A stretch of 64,000 bases of DNA from Leptospira bourretii (GCF_004770145.1 NZ_RQFW01000005.1:434001-498000), one strand, 5' to 3'; positions 29,219-39,275 are shown, counted from the first letter of the stretch. The notes: generated by a model not told the origin, from the sequence alone. Numbers and translations: made by a program.

Positions 29219-30436
29219 TTATTTTGTATGTTTTTTCAAAACAATTTGGTTCACATTGTACATGAGGATTACTGTGAGCACAATGGCTGTGGCAACCACA
29301 TAACCTAGAATATCATATCTTTCCATATAACCGCTAGAAGTTTGGATCACAATGAGGCCCGCAACAGAAGCAGCAATTCCGCCAGAAATTTGTTGAATAG
29401 AAGAACTGATTGCCATAAAGGCACCACGGTCATGTAATTCGGGAACTGCAGATGTCAATGCATTGGCAGAAATCATTCGTGCCGCAACAAAAACAAAAAG
29501 AATGGAATTCACAAAAATCACAATTGGCAATGGAGTGATTTCCATTTTTGTGTAATAGATGATGATACCTGCAGCAAGGATGGACGCAATCACAAACATA
29601 TTGTATTTTCCAATGGCATCACTCAGTCTACCCATCAATGGGCCACCTAACATTGACACAACTCCTGTTACCATATAAACCAAAGGTAAATCTTCTAGTT
29701 TAACCCCAAGATTGTGGACAGAAAATGCTGATCCAAAAGGCATTAACATAAACCCACCTGTTGCAAGTAAGGTGGTCGCAAGAAATGCTGGCATATATTT
29801 TGTTTGGGTTAATGTTTTCACTAAGTGATGGAATGCATGTAGATCTGTTTTGTGATCAAGATGAGTTGTGAGTGGCTTCAAAAAAGAGAAAATAACGAAT
29901 CCTACAATTCCACTAATACCAGCGATCATCAAAAATGGAGATTGCCATCCCCATAAATTGGAAATATAAATCCCAATGGGAAGTCCAAACACTTGGCTTG
30001 CCGCAAATGCTGTCATAATGAATCCCATCACCCGTCCTCTCACTTGGAGTGGAAATAAGTCGGCAACAATCGCAAAGGAAATAGAGGAAAGAACTCCTGC
30101 AAAAATTCCCGTTAAAATTCGTGCACCAAATAAAAGTATGTAATTCGTTGCAATTCCGCATAGAAAGGTGGCGACCACAAATCCAACATAAAAGAATAAT
30201 AATAATTTTTTGCGGTCAAATCGATCGGCAAAACCTGCTGCAAAAATACCGGAAATCCCTGCACTAAATGCATACGCAGATACTACAAATCCAAACTGTT
30301 GGGTTGAAATTTGTAATTTTTCCATGACGAGAACTCCCAGGGGAGATAGAATCATAAAATCAAGAACCACAGTAAATTGCAAAAAAGCAAGTAAACCGAC
30401 TACAAAGACGTGATACGCGCTGAACTTAAAATCCAT
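29219..30436 (-). CDS. MFS transporter (DHA-type efflux)
   Basis: A 405-aa protein with 12 hydrophobic segments. The loop after helix 2 has GFADRFDRKKLLLF (MFS motif A, GxxxDRxxR/K) and the second half has GPLMGRLSDAIGKY. The layout resembles AraJ/YdhP-like drug or sugar efflux permeases. The substrate is unknown. No regulator is adjacent. Confidence 0.92.
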   Translation of the reverse strand: MDFKFSAYHVFVVGLLAFLQFTVVLDFMILSPLGVLVMEKLQISTQQFGFVVSAYAFSAGISGIFAAGFADRFDRKKLLLFFYVGFVVATFLCGIATNYILLFGARILTGIFAGVLSSISFAIVADLFPLQVRGRVMGFIMTAFAASQVFGLPIGIYISNLWGWQSPFLMIAGISGIVGFVIFSFLKPLTTHLDHKTDLHAFHHLVKTLTQTKYMPAFLATTLLATGGFMLMPFGSAFSVHNLGVKLEDLPLVYMVTGVVSMLGGPLMGRLSDAIGKYNMFVIASILAAGIIIYYTKMEITPLPIVIFVNSILFVFVAARMISANALTSAVPELHDRGAFMAISSSIQQISGGIAASVAGLIVIQTSSGYMERYDILGYVVATAIVLTVILMYNVNQIVLKKHTK

Positions 30437-30559
30437 TCTATTTCCCTTTCCAGATATTTCTAAATATACGAATGATTCTACTAATCAATGCGGACATTTT
30501 AAGGCCGCCAAGGAGGAAAATTTTGATTTACGAAAAAAAATTCGTAAACCGATCATCAA

Positions 30560-30583
30560 ACTTTCTTTAGCCGAAAGTTTCCT
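30560..30583. terminator. Hairpin overlapping the stop of the 853-aa phosphatase gene
   Basis: AAACTTTC (30560-30567) and GAAAGTTT (30576-30583) form an 8-bp stem spanning the end of the coding region. A second inverted repeat, TTTACGAA/TTCGTAAA around an A-run, follows at about 30526-30548. Either could terminate minus-strand transcription, but neither has a good U-tract. Confidence 0.35.
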
Positions 30584-33128
30584 TTAGTTTCAAATATTGG
30601 GGATTCTCTGGCGCTATGGAACCAAGTTTTGAAAGAATCTTTTTTGCCCGATCTTCATTTTTCTGAAGCCTATAACATTCGATCAAGTTAATCAGATTTC
30701 GGATATGTTTTGGATCTCTTGCCCGAAGTCTTTCCCCAATTTCGACCGCCTTACGGATATTTTTTGACTTACGATATGCATAACTCAATTGTAATAAAAT
30801 TTCATTATCAGTCACAAAATAGGGAAAAATGGACTCCAAAGATTCCACAGCTGAATCAAATCTTTTTAACAATAAAGAAATTCTGGATTTTTCCCGTAAC
30901 AAATTGATACGCACGTCATCTTCCAAACTCTCACTTACTAACATTCGTTCAATGGTATGATAGGTTTCTTCTGCATTTCCGGATTCTAATACGGATTGGA
31001 GTTCGGAATATAAAAAATGGTCTGGGCTAATGGAGGATAGTGAAGATGCGCCGACTCTTTTGGCAAAACCCCTCCACTCAAGTCTCAGTAAAGTTAAGTC
31101 ATCAGAAAAACTACCAATCGTTTGGAGATTTTGGACAATTTGTTCTAACTCACCTTGGGATTCACCTACCACTTGTAAAAACTTAGTTTCATCCTCGTTC
31201 ATCACACGTGTCCCATCAGCTCCACTTTCTAAAATCAAATCATCTCGACCATCCGAACCAATAAAAATGACATCTCCTTGTTCTAATACAAAAACCCTAA
31301 CCCGAACTTCACCTGCCATCCCTTTGGTTCCTATTTTACGAAGTTCCAACTCGTCTTCGATAAAAGAGGCAACCCCATCCCGATACAAAACAGTCCAAGG
31401 ATGTTCTGCGTTGAGATAATAAAGTACACCTGTTTCCTCTTCCACAAGTCCAAGGACAACGGAAACAAGCATAGATCCATCAAAGGATTCAAAAATAGTT
31501 TGGAGTTCAAAAAAACATTCTTTGATCCATCGTTCTGGAGATTTGGACTGACTTTCTAAAACCACTTGTGTTCGTTTGATAAACGATAAAAAAACAACAC
31601 CTAACACAAGTGCGCCGCCAGCACCTTGGATGGATTTACCCATCGCATCTCCGTTGATAAACACAAAGTATTTTTTACCGTTAAGAACTATATCATCACA
31701 AATGATAAGGTCTCCACCGATCTCTTTGGTTTTTCCTTTGAATTCAAATTCCTTTTTTTGTTTGGTGTACGATTGGATTCCAATCATTGCCGAATGGGAT
31801 TTTTTGGAATCGTTTAGTGGATCCAGAAGGAGTGATGTTAAAAAATAATCTCCATCTTGTTGGACTTTTAATTCTTGAACACGAGTGAGAGTTTCTTGTA
31901 ATTCGTTTGTCCTTTCGACTACCTTTCTTTCTAAGTTAGAGTTTAATTCCTCTACTTGTTTGTGGACTCGTAAAAACCGGTTGGCCAAAACAACAGCAAT
32001 CCCTAAAACGAAAAATAAAAATCCAAACCGAGACAAATTTAAGTTTTGAATCGGAATCATACCGGAAGCACCTAAAATATCCCAAATGGCAGTAAATACC
32101 AAAAAAAGAATTCCAACTAACAATCTTTTGGCGTCCTTATTATTCTTAAAAACTGCACGAATGGTGATGTAAAACAAAACAACACTGAATGCTAAAGCAG
32201 ATCCTTGCCAAACACGTAACAGCATCACAGAGTTTGCCCGGTTGACAAAGATCTGAACCATTGCAAGAACTAGACTAAAAACAAAATATCCTTTAGTGAT
32301 GAGGCTGATTCGTTTTCGAAAAAAAGTATCAACGAATAACAAAAGCCACGGTGGAGTGAGAAATACCACAAAGTATTCTACTTTTGTGACTGTAAATGGA
32401 TCTACATCCCAAACATAAATGGCCTGGGACCTGAAATACATATAAACCGATAAAAAAACGGCAAACAATGCAAAGTAAAGATTATACTCTTCATTCTTTC
32501 GTTTCCAATAAAACAATGCATGATAAATCCCTACAAAAAAATATAAAAACAAAAGCATAAATGTAATATATTCATCTTCTACTTTTTCAAGAATCGTATA
32601 ACGATCGATAGATGTAATATAATCATTAAATACTTTGTAAAAATTAAGTTCTTCGCCCGGTTCGGATGCGAGAAGGACTCGGATTTCATTTTTACCGACT
32701 TTTAGCAAATTCCGAGAAAGTTTGATAAGAATATTTCGTTTGTATCCACTTCGTATGATATGTCCGTTTTCGATAATCCCACTTTCATCCACAATCCTCC
32801 CATTTATGTACACTTTGTACACATTGTTTAAATAAGGGATGTGTAAGGCAAAAAGATCCGCATCCGTTTCTTTAAAATCAATTTCGGACAACAGAAATGG
32901 TTTTACCATTGTGATTTGTTGTAACTCACCATCAGGAAATTCCAATTGGGATTTGATGGAAACAAGAGGTAAGGTTTCCAATGGAATCCAAGAAACTCCG
33001 ATGGGAGTTTCAAACTCCCACCAACCCTTTTTGACATTCCAATTTTTTGTCAGATCAATTGGCAAAGCAAAGAGGGAAAAAGGAAATAGGAGAAAAAGAA
33101 AAACGTATAATCTTAAATAAAATTTCAT
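30567..33128 (-). CDS. 7TM-DISM sensor / PP2C (SpoIIE-type) phosphatase with C-terminal TPR
   Basis: An 853-aa membrane protein. It has a signal peptide (1-22), a beta-sandwich extracytoplasmic domain at about 30-175, seven membrane segments at about 190-385 in the 7TM-DISM arrangement, and a coiled-coil linker (LERKVVERTNELQETLTRVQ). A SpoIIE-like PP2C domain follows at about 430-660 with metal-binding EIGGDLIICDD and FINGDAMGKS, IGSDGRDDL and SFSDDLTLLRL. The last 170 residues are TPR-like repeats (LSYAYRKSKNIRKAVEIGER). It probably turns an envelope signal into dephosphorylation of an anti-sigma antagonist. The TPR tail is unusual for the class. Its stop codon lies 131 nt downstream of the divergent-side MFS start, and its start overlaps the ppx gene end by 4 nt. 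Confidence 0.92.
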   Translation of the reverse strand: MKFYLRLYVFLFLLFPFSLFALPIDLTKNWNVKKGWWEFETPIGVSWIPLETLPLVSIKSQLEFPDGELQQITMVKPFLLSEIDFKETDADLFALHIPYLNNVYKVYINGRIVDESGIIENGHIIRSGYKRNILIKLSRNLLKVGKNEIRVLLASEPGEELNFYKVFNDYITSIDRYTILEKVEDEYITFMLLFLYFFVGIYHALFYWKRKNEEYNLYFALFAVFLSVYMYFRSQAIYVWDVDPFTVTKVEYFVVFLTPPWLLLFVDTFFRKRISLITKGYFVFSLVLAMVQIFVNRANSVMLLRVWQGSALAFSVVLFYITIRAVFKNNKDAKRLLVGILFLVFTAIWDILGASGMIPIQNLNLSRFGFLFFVLGIAVVLANRFLRVHKQVEELNSNLERKVVERTNELQETLTRVQELKVQQDGDYFLTSLLLDPLNDSKKSHSAMIGIQSYTKQKKEFEFKGKTKEIGGDLIICDDIVLNGKKYFVFINGDAMGKSIQGAGGALVLGVVFLSFIKRTQVVLESQSKSPERWIKECFFELQTIFESFDGSMLVSVVLGLVEEETGVLYYLNAEHPWTVLYRDGVASFIEDELELRKIGTKGMAGEVRVRVFVLEQGDVIFIGSDGRDDLILESGADGTRVMNEDETKFLQVVGESQGELEQIVQNLQTIGSFSDDLTLLRLEWRGFAKRVGASSLSSISPDHFLYSELQSVLESGNAEETYHTIERMLVSESLEDDVRINLLREKSRISLLLKRFDSAVESLESIFPYFVTDNEILLQLSYAYRKSKNIRKAVEIGERLRARDPKHIRNLINLIECYRLQKNEDRAKKILSKLGSIAPENPQYLKLKETFG

Positions 33129-34726
33129 ATAATAAAGGTTTGAAACTCTAAAGATACACCATAGGTTTCTTCAAATAGATCTTTTTTTTCTGTTACGGAC
33201 CAAATTTCCAAATTAGGATCTGTTCCTTTTTGGTGGTATAACCTACAAAGAACTTTTCCTCGTTCTACCACTGCATCCAGCCTTTCTATGATGGATTTTT
33301 CAGACCGGTCAAGCCCGTCCCCAATGCGAAGGAAGGCTGCTAATTTTTTCACTAGGAGTTGGTCATCGGGTCTCAAGGCCTTGAACTCCTCATGTTTTCC
33401 TTTGGGCCCACCCTTTCTATGGTAACGAGCAATGAGAGCGATGATTTCAATTTCCGAGTTAGAAAAACCTACCATTGCCTCTGAGTTTCGAATGATATAA
33501 TAACTATGTTTGTGATAGTTGTGGTGAGAAATACAAAGTCCCACTTGGTGCAAATAACAAGCAGTCTCTAAATAGTCTCGTTCTAAATTGCCAAGTCCAT
33601 GTAAATCCTTTAGGTCGTCGAACATTTGCAAGGTGATATTTACCACGGCTGCCGCATGTTTTTTTCCTGCAGGATAAAGATTCGCAACAGTTTTGATTGC
33701 CTTTTCGCGAATATTATCCAAAGGAGGAAGGGAAGAATCTTTATGACGAAACCAAGATTCAATTGTGTCATAAACAATCCCTTCCCTGAGGGCAAACTCA
33801 CTCACCGTAAAAGAAGGAGCTTTGATCCTTTGTAATACTTCATCCAAAACCAAAACCCCTCCAACAATGATGTCCCCCCTTTTGGCATCAAGGCCCGGAA
33901 TTTTGAGTCGTTTTTTCAAACTATCAGCATCTAATACTTGTTTGCGGGCTTCCTTAAAAAGATCAATTGGGATTTCTGTTCCGTTCAATCTGTCCCTTTT
34001 TTCCATCTTTTTTTCTAAAACCATAGACGCCACAGAGGAGATGGTTCCTGAACTGCCCACTACCATAAAGGGTTTCCAAGTTTCTATCTGAGGTAAAAAG
34101 GCAGATAAAACCGATTCAATATGAATCCGACATTTTTGGATGTCTGTGGGACTGATGGGATCTTTCTTTAAATACTTTTCTGTTAACCGGATGGCCCCTA
34201 GTTTCAAACTGGTGGAAAAAAGAATCTCTCCTCTTTCCCCCACAAGGAGTTCTGTACTCCCTCCCCCAATGTCAATGAGTAGGATTCGTCTTTCAAAGAC
34301 GGGAAGGCCTTGCAAGATACCGAGATAAATCAGCCTTGCTTCCTCATTTCCCGATACCACTTGGATTTGGATTCCAGTTTCTTTTTCGACTCGATCGAGA
34401 AATACTTGGCGGTTCTCTGCTTCCCTAAGGGCACTGGTGGCTACGGCTCGGATTTCAGCGTGGTAAGAATCGGCTAGGCTACGAAATCGTTTGAGGCAAG
34501 CAAGTCCCCGTTCCATTGCATCGTCCTGGATGACCGCATAATCACTGCTACCACTCCCGAGTCTCACCGATTCCTTTTCTTTGGTTAGGTATTCGAGTGT
34601 ACCATCCGGTCTTAGTTTTACGACAACGATGTGGAAAGAATTTGTGCCCAAATCAATGGCAGCGAGGATCTTTTCCGTGCGAAATGCCTGGTTTGGTTTT
34701 CGTAAGATTTGTGAGAAAGGAAGCAT
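33125..34726 (-). CDS. ppx: Exopolyphosphatase / guanosine pentaphosphate phosphatase (Ppx/GppA)
   Basis: A 533-aa ASKHA-fold phosphatase. AAIDLGTNSFHIVVVKLRPD is the phosphate-1 motif, ATSALREAENR follows, and LLIDIGGGSTELLVG is phosphate-2. A C-terminal HD-like helical domain at about 330-533 (CYLHQVGLCISHHNYHKHSY) matches the long Ppx form. It hydrolyses polyphosphate ends or pppGpp. The ATG at 34726 is preferred over a TTG 45 nt upstream. It overlaps the phosphatase gene downstream by 4 nt, so stringent or polyphosphate signalling and the 7TM-PP2C protein may be co-expressed. Confidence 0.94.
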   Translation of the reverse strand: MLPFSQILRKPNQAFRTEKILAAIDLGTNSFHIVVVKLRPDGTLEYLTKEKESVRLGSGSSDYAVIQDDAMERGLACLKRFRSLADSYHAEIRAVATSALREAENRQVFLDRVEKETGIQIQVVSGNEEARLIYLGILQGLPVFERRILLIDIGGGSTELLVGERGEILFSTSLKLGAIRLTEKYLKKDPISPTDIQKCRIHIESVLSAFLPQIETWKPFMVVGSSGTISSVASMVLEKKMEKRDRLNGTEIPIDLFKEARKQVLDADSLKKRLKIPGLDAKRGDIIVGGVLVLDEVLQRIKAPSFTVSEFALREGIVYDTIESWFRHKDSSLPPLDNIREKAIKTVANLYPAGKKHAAAVVNITLQMFDDLKDLHGLGNLERDYLETACYLHQVGLCISHHNYHKHSYYIIRNSEAMVGFSNSEIEIIALIARYHRKGGPKGKHEEFKALRPDDQLLVKKLAAFLRIGDGLDRSEKSIIERLDAVVERGKVLCRLYHQKGTDPNLEIWSVTEKKDLFEETYGVSLEFQTFII

Positions 34727-34870
34727 TTTGTATCTAACTAGCCTATCGAAAATTTTTACGGTTGAAAGCAAAAACCAGCCGAAAATTATGGGGAACGGGT
34801 AGAATTCTATTGTTTTGGTGTGAACCCACCGTAAATTCCCCCTTTCGTACTTCTTTCACCAGGATCTGAT

Positions 34871-35893
34871 ATGATATTTGATAACCTCTATGGACTTTTC
34901 TCGAACGATATGGGAATCGATTTGGGAACCGCGAACACCCTCGTGCATGTGAAAGGGCAAGGAATTGTCTTATCAGAACCGTCGGTCGTGGCAGTCCAAG
35001 CCTCTACTGGTCGAGTCCTTGCAGTAGGACAAGAAGCAAAACGAATGCTAGGAAGAACTCCTGGTGATATCGTTGCCATTCGCCCAATGAAAGACGGGGT
35101 GATCGCCGACTTCGAAACTGTAGAAAAGATGATTCGTTACTTCATCGCTAAAGTTCACAACCGCACTACATTTGTAAAACCGCGCATCGTCATCGGAGTT
35201 CCTTCTGGAATCACCGAAGTAGAACGACGTGCCGTTCGTGAGTCTGCTGAACAAGCAGGGGCTCGCGAAATCTTCCTTATCGAAGAAGCACTTGCTGCTG
35301 CCATTGGTGCCAACATCCCAATCCATGAACCAGCAGGAAACATGATCGTTGATATCGGCGGGGGAACCACAGAAATCGCTGTGATCTCTCTTGGTGGTAT
35401 GGTAATTGCCGAATCCATCCGCACTGGTGGTGACGAATTTGATGAAGCCATTGTCAAATACCTTCGTAACCAATACAACCTAGTCGTCGGAGAAAGAACT
35501 GCCGAGGACATCAAACTCACAATTGGAAATGCCTTCGCAGACAAACGTGTGGATACGATGGAAGTAAAAGGCCGTGACGCCATCTCTGGTCTTCCACGCA
35601 CTCTCGAACTAGATTCTAACGAAATTCGTAAAGCTCTCAAAGAACCAACAGACGAAATCCTAGACGGAATCAAATCCGTATTGGAAAGAACTCCACCAGA
35701 ACTTGCCGCCGACATCGTAGAACGAGGAATCGTTCTCACTGGTGGTGGTTGCCTCCTTCGTGGTCTCGAACACTACCTCACCAAAGAAACAGGAGTTCCG
35801 GTCTTCCGTGCCGAAAACCCACTGACTTGTGTGGTACTTGGAACAGGACGTTATCTCGACGAACTCAAATACATCAAACCAGGAATCCGATAA
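34871..35893 (+). CDS. mreB: Rod-shape actin homologue MreB
   Basis: A 340-aa bacterial actin. [20 protein letters not shown] is phosphate-1; [17 protein letters not shown] is phosphate-2; [20 protein letters not shown] is the adenosine motif. It polymerises at the inner membrane and directs lateral cell-wall synthesis. No mreC or mreD follows; a strong terminator ends the gene, so it is a monocistronic copy. Confidence 0.97.
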   Translation: MIFDNLYGLFSNDMGIDLGTANTLVHVKGQGIVLSEPSVVAVQASTGRVLAVGQEAKRMLGRTPGDIVAIRPMKDGVIADFETVEKMIRYFIAKVHNRTTFVKPRIVIGVPSGITEVERRAVRESAEQAGAREIFLIEEALAAAIGANIPIHEPAGNMIVDIGGGTTEIAVISLGGMVIAESIRTGGDEFDEAIVKYLRNQYNLVVGERTAEDIKLTIGNAFADKRVDTMEVKGRDAISGLPRTLELDSNEIRKALKEPTDEILDGIKSVLERTPPELAADIVERGIVLTGGGCLLRGLEHYLTKETGVPVFRAENPLTCVVLGTGRYLDELKYIKPGIR

Positions 35894-35915
35894 ACATCGG
35901 TTACATGATTAGGTG

Positions 35916-35946
35916 AAAAAAAGGGTACTTCGGTTCCCTTTTTTTT
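35916..35946 (+). terminator. Intrinsic terminator after mreB
   Basis: AAAAAAAGGGTAC-TTCG-GTTCCCTTTTTTTT is a stable stem with UUCG loop followed by eight T residues, 22 nt after the mreB stop. Confidence 0.93.
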
Positions 35947-36074
35947 GGACCTACCTGTTTCGCGTAATGCGTACGGATTTCAAAAAGCTATAGATTCCAG
36001 AAATGATTCCATAAAACACTCCACATTTCGGAAAATTTCCTGACTCAAGTTTCTATTTGAAATGAACCGATTCT

Positions 36075-36695
36075 TTAATCTTTAGTGACCCGTTTTTGCA
36101 AAGCCAACAAAGTCTGAAAAGGCATCTCATGAATCATGGGATTGATAAGCCAAGTAGGTATTTCCTGCCTTGGTTCAGAATGAAAAAAATAGACGAACTT
36201 AGTTTCAGTTTTGGTTTCAGATGGATGAGGATACAGTGTGATAGATCCTGATGCTTTTTTGAGAGGGAATAATCCCTCTTTTCGGTCAGTCGGCTTACTG
36301 ATTCCATCGATCGTAACTTTGATTCTTCCATCACGTTCATGTAAAAAAACCATACGATATTCCATGAATTCATTTTGATAGGGCCAAGGAAAATTAGTTT
36401 CTAAAAAGACTGTTTGCTCATTTCTCGATTGACGGATCAAAAATGCTGCTTTTGTAAAAGCAAACCAATCTGGATACTGGTCTACTTTTTTCAAAACACT
36501 CAAAATGGTATCCAAATTCGTTTTGAGGATTATCGATGCTTGGAAAGAGTGATACTCACTTCCTGCTTCTTTTCTCGATTCAATTTGGATTCCATCGCTA
36601 TTTTTAATCAGTTTCCAGGAACTGCTTGGTTCAGCATAAATGTTCTTTCCTATCATTAGTATAATAAAGAATAAAAGAACAGAAAAGATTTTCAT
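36075..36695 (-). CDS. START-domain protein, secreted
   Basis: A 206-aa protein with a signal peptide (MKIFSVLLFFIILMIGKNIY, cleavage after the following Ala) and a START lipid-binding fold: SWKLIKNSDGIQIESRKEAG opens the domain, then LDTILSVLKKVDQYPDWF and WPYQNEFMEYRMVF with a C-terminal helix (PMIHEMPFQTLLALQKRV). Bacterial START proteins bind lipid or hydrophobic ligands. It is 10 nt from the upstream minus-strand gene. Confidence 0.87.
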   Translation of the reverse strand: MKIFSVLLFFIILMIGKNIYAEPSSSWKLIKNSDGIQIESRKEAGSEYHSFQASIILKTNLDTILSVLKKVDQYPDWFAFTKAAFLIRQSRNEQTVFLETNFPWPYQNEFMEYRMVFLHERDGRIKVTIDGISKPTDRKEGLFPLKKASGSITLYPHPSETKTETKFVYFFHSEPRQEIPTWLINPMIHEMPFQTLLALQKRVTKD

Positions 36696-36705
36696 ATGGT
36701 TACAA

Positions 36706-37137
36706 TTAAAGAATCTCTTCCTTATTGAACTTCAGAACCATAAAGTAATAGATGAACAATGCGACAAAAATGATATCACCAATGATCACGATAAATACAA
36801 CTGGATCTGCAAAGCCTGAAAGATAGAACTGCAGTAGTTTCAGAGCAAAGCCAATTTTCCCAATTCCTCCCACGATCACGATTCCTGTATGTTTTACTGG
36901 ATTGTAAGCTACAATTAAGTATCCAACAAAATAAGTTAACGTAGTACCCCAGGCACCTTGGTATATATCGTGATAAAGTGGATCGACGAGTTCTCTGTGA
37001 AAAAAATTTTGAAAGGTAAAGGCCGTGTTAAAATACCCAAAGCAAGCGCCGATCAAATTCCAAATTGCCGCAACAATAAAGATTCCAGTGAGCACTGGGT
37101 ATTTTTTATAACTAAACTCTTTTACATTCATGTTCAT
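36706..37137 (-). CDS. Four-helix membrane protein, unknown
   Basis: A 143-aa integral membrane protein with four hydrophobic segments (YPVLTGIFIVAAIWNLIGAC; AWGTTLTYFVGYLIVAY; HTGIVIVGGIGKIGFALKLL; VVFIVIIGDIIFVALFIYYF). I do not recognise the family. A Crp/Fnr-type regulator lies 62 nt upstream on the same strand, and the START-domain gene follows by 10 nt, so the three may be one unit. Confidence 0.75.
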   Translation of the reverse strand: MNMNVKEFSYKKYPVLTGIFIVAAIWNLIGACFGYFNTAFTFQNFFHRELVDPLYHDIYQGAWGTTLTYFVGYLIVAYNPVKHTGIVIVGGIGKIGFALKLLQFYLSGFADPVVFIVIIGDIIFVALFIYYFMVLKFNKEEIL

Positions 37138-37199
37138 CCGATTAGGTTAGAACAAAATTGAAAGTTAGTCATTTACATAGGTAAAGGAATTGCAAAATT

Positions 37200-37796
37200 T
37201 TAACGATTCGGCACTTTTTTTGCTAATTTCTTTCTGATCCGACTCAATTGTGTAGGACTGATGCCCAAGTAAGTGGCAATATGATATTGTGGAACTAGAG
37301 TTTCTATACCAGGAAATTCATCTAACAGAATTAAATATCTGTCTTGTGCTTCTAATAAAGCCATTTCTAATTCTCTTTTTTCGTTTCGTAAGAACAAATA
37401 TTCCGCCATTCGACGGCGTAGTCTTTCTACTTCTGGATACTTATCCGTAAGTCGATCTAGATCGATCGTTGAAATCTTCCATACGATGCATTTCGTTAGA
37501 GCTTGTTGTGGAAGTTTGTTAGGCAAACCTGTGATAATAGATGCAAACGAACCAATGAAATTCGGTGATGCAATAAAAGTTTTGTTGTATTCCCTTCCAT
37601 CATCATTGGTATAAAAAGCTCGAACGAGACCCTTTTCTAAAAATCCAATTTCGCGAGAAATTTCGCCCTCTTTCACAAAGTAATCAAATTTATCTAATTC
37701 AACTTTTCTACTTCTGGATACCAATTCAATCAATACTGCTTCAGGAAGAGGACATAAATTATTGATGAATTGAAATAAATGATTCGGTATATTCAA
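37200..37796 (-). CDS. Crp/Fnr-family transcription regulator
   Basis: A 198-aa protein with an N-terminal cyclic-nucleotide-binding-like beta-roll at about 20-110 (FVKEGEISREIGFLEKGLVR) and a C-terminal winged helix-turn-helix (TLVPQYHIATYLGISPTQLS followed by RIRKKL). The cNMP phosphate-binding Arg-Ala motif is not evident, so cAMP binding is doubtful. No Cys cluster typical of Fnr is seen. It probably controls the adjoining membrane-protein gene. Confidence 0.9.
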   Translation of the reverse strand: MNIPNHLFQFINNLCPLPEAVLIELVSRSRKVELDKFDYFVKEGEISREIGFLEKGLVRAFYTNDDGREYNKTFIASPNFIGSFASIITGLPNKLPQQALTKCIVWKISTIDLDRLTDKYPEVERLRRRMAEYLFLRNEKRELEMALLEAQDRYLILLDEFPGIETLVPQYHIATYLGISPTQLSRIRKKLAKKVPNR

Positions 37797-37921
37797 ACAA
37801 ATTCACCATGAATAACACTATTGATTTGAAATATCTCACCAATATAAATCAGATACATTCGATGCAACTTTATATAAATTGGTTCCTGAAGTAAATGAAT
37901 TATTGTAAGGTCTATTTTTCT

Positions 37922-37993
37922 GGGGCGCACATTTCCGGCTATCCGCTCCAATCTTTGCTTACGCAAAGGATTTCCGCTTCTATCCGGGGCGCG
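37922..37993 (-). repeat. Dispersed structured repeat, copy B (compact)
   Basis: Minus-strand reading: GCGCCCCGGATAG, AAGCGGAAATCC, a perfect hairpin CTTTGC-GTAA-GCAAAG (GNRA-type loop), GATTGGAGCGG, then ATAGCCGG and a terminal GCGC. The inner CCGG/CCGG pair replaces the GGG/CCC pair of other copies. It lies between the divergent Crp-type gene and the Sir2-like gene and lacks the 30-40 nt spacer of copies A, C, D and F. Confidence 0.75.
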
Positions 37994-38077
37994 TGGATGG
38001 AACCTCATTTCAATATTTTAAACATTTCTATGCATGTTTGTTTCGATATATATTGTGAAAGGATTGCCTGAATCGGA

Positions 38078-38212
38078 ATGAGTGAAAAAAATAGCGAATT
38101 CTTAAATTATCAAAACCAAACATATAATATACAGTTTGATGGGATGAGACCGATTGGTTGGGCTCAAGCACGAATTGGCATAAAAAAGATAAAGAAAAAG
38201 GAAAACCAATGA
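38078..38212 (+). CDS. Possible 44-aa leader ORF before the Sir2-like gene
   Basis: ATG-started ORF reading MSEKNSEFLNYQNQTYNIQF and ending GIKKIKKKENQ, finishing 10 nt before the Sir2-like start. It has no strong ribosome site. It could be a small partner protein, a gene remnant or chance. A second mini-ORF starting at 38209 overlaps the Sir2-like start. Confidence 0.3.
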   Translation: MSEKNSEFLNYQNQTYNIQFDGMRPIGWAQARIGIKKIKKKENQ

Positions 38213-38222
38213 GGAAGAGAAA

Positions 38223-39275
38223 TTGAGCTTTGCGATTCCTTTAGATCCATTCGCCGAAAATCCGTATCTAATGGACACTTATATTCTCGGGGCAGGGTTT
38301 AGTTATTCGTTTGCAGCAGAGTTATTCCCTTTGACAGAAACTTTAGTAAAAAAAGGAATTGAGAAATTTCATCATCCAGAAAGTTACGGGGCACTCAAAG
38401 AATTGATCTCCAGAATGTTTTCCGATTCAGAAAATATCAACTTTGAAAACTTAGCGACATTTCTATTAAATGACCCTCTCAAAAATATCACTGGCAACAC
38501 TTTAAAAAATAGCGAAATCTATCTCGATCTTATTGGACTAGTAGCCAATGTTTTAAAAGTTGAGTCTTCTACCATAAAATGTTCAACTCACTTCCCATTG
38601 CTACAACAATGGATATCAAAACTAAATGAGCGCGGAGATTCCATCATTACGTTTAATTATGATTTAATATTGGAACAAGTTTTAGCCGATTTGAAATGGA
38701 ATCCGCTTACAGGTTATTGTATGGACTTTTATATGCTAGGGCTTGATCGACAAATTCCTTGGGTAGAACCAAAAGCCAATCAACTCAAGTATTTAAAGTT
38801 ACATGGATCACTAAATTGGCAAATGGAAAAGGATGCATTTTATGATGTATCTGACAAACGGATTTATTTTTCCCCAAAAGATGTAAGCAATTATTGGAAC
38901 AATCATTTTCAAGGTTATTACAGAGAAAAGTTTTCCTATTACCCATACATCATTCCACCACTCATCGGAAAAAAATACGAAAATAAATCCATCCAAAGAC
39001 TCTGGCATATTTCTCAGTCACTGTTGGAGAATTCGAAACGAATTTTTATCATCGGCTATAGTCTACCGGAATCAGATGTGATCACAGAATACATGTTACG
39101 AGATGCAAACATATCAAATAAAGAAATTAAAATTGTAAGAAAGCTAGGCCAAAACGAATCCAAGGCTGATGTAGAAAATCGATTTAAAGGAATATTCTTT
39201 TCCGAGACCAATAACAATAAAATTGAGTTTATGGATATGGATGCGATGGAGTTTATTAAGGAATTGGGGTTTTAA
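38223..39275 (+). CDS. Sir2-like (SIR2_2-type) NAD-binding protein, possible defence effector
   Basis: A 350-aa cytosolic protein starting at TTG with GAGGAAGAG upstream. The Rossmann-type entry YILGAGFSYS is at residues 20-29, SIITFNYDLILEQ at 140-152 supplies the conserved Asn145 and Asp147, and KLHGSLNW carries the putative catalytic His194. FIIGYSLPESDVI near 277 matches the C-terminal GYSLP motif of bacterial Sir2-like domains. Relatives are NADases in several phage-defence systems, which deplete NAD upon infection. No known partner (TIR, HerA, Argonaute) is adjacent; two unknown small genes follow. Flanking repeats B and C bracket the set. Confidence 0.85.
   Translation: MSFAIPLDPFAENPYLMDTYILGAGFSYSFAAELFPLTETLVKKGIEKFHHPESYGALKELISRMFSDSENINFENLATFLLNDPLKNITGNTLKNSEIYLDLIGLVANVLKVESSTIKCSTHFPLLQQWISKLNERGDSIITFNYDLILEQVLADLKWNPLTGYCMDFYMLGLDRQIPWVEPKANQLKYLKLHGSLNWQMEKDAFYDVSDKRIYFSPKDVSNYWNNHFQGYYREKFSYYPYIIPPLIGKKYENKSIQRLWHISQSLLENSKRIFIIGYSLPESDVITEYMLRDANISNKEIKIVRKLGQNESKADVENRFKGIFFSETNNNKIEFMDMDAMEFIKELGF

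Noticed and set aside
38078..38212. 44-aa ORF as a firm gene
   Set aside because: Kept only as a low-confidence feature because it lacks a ribosome site and a recognisable pattern.
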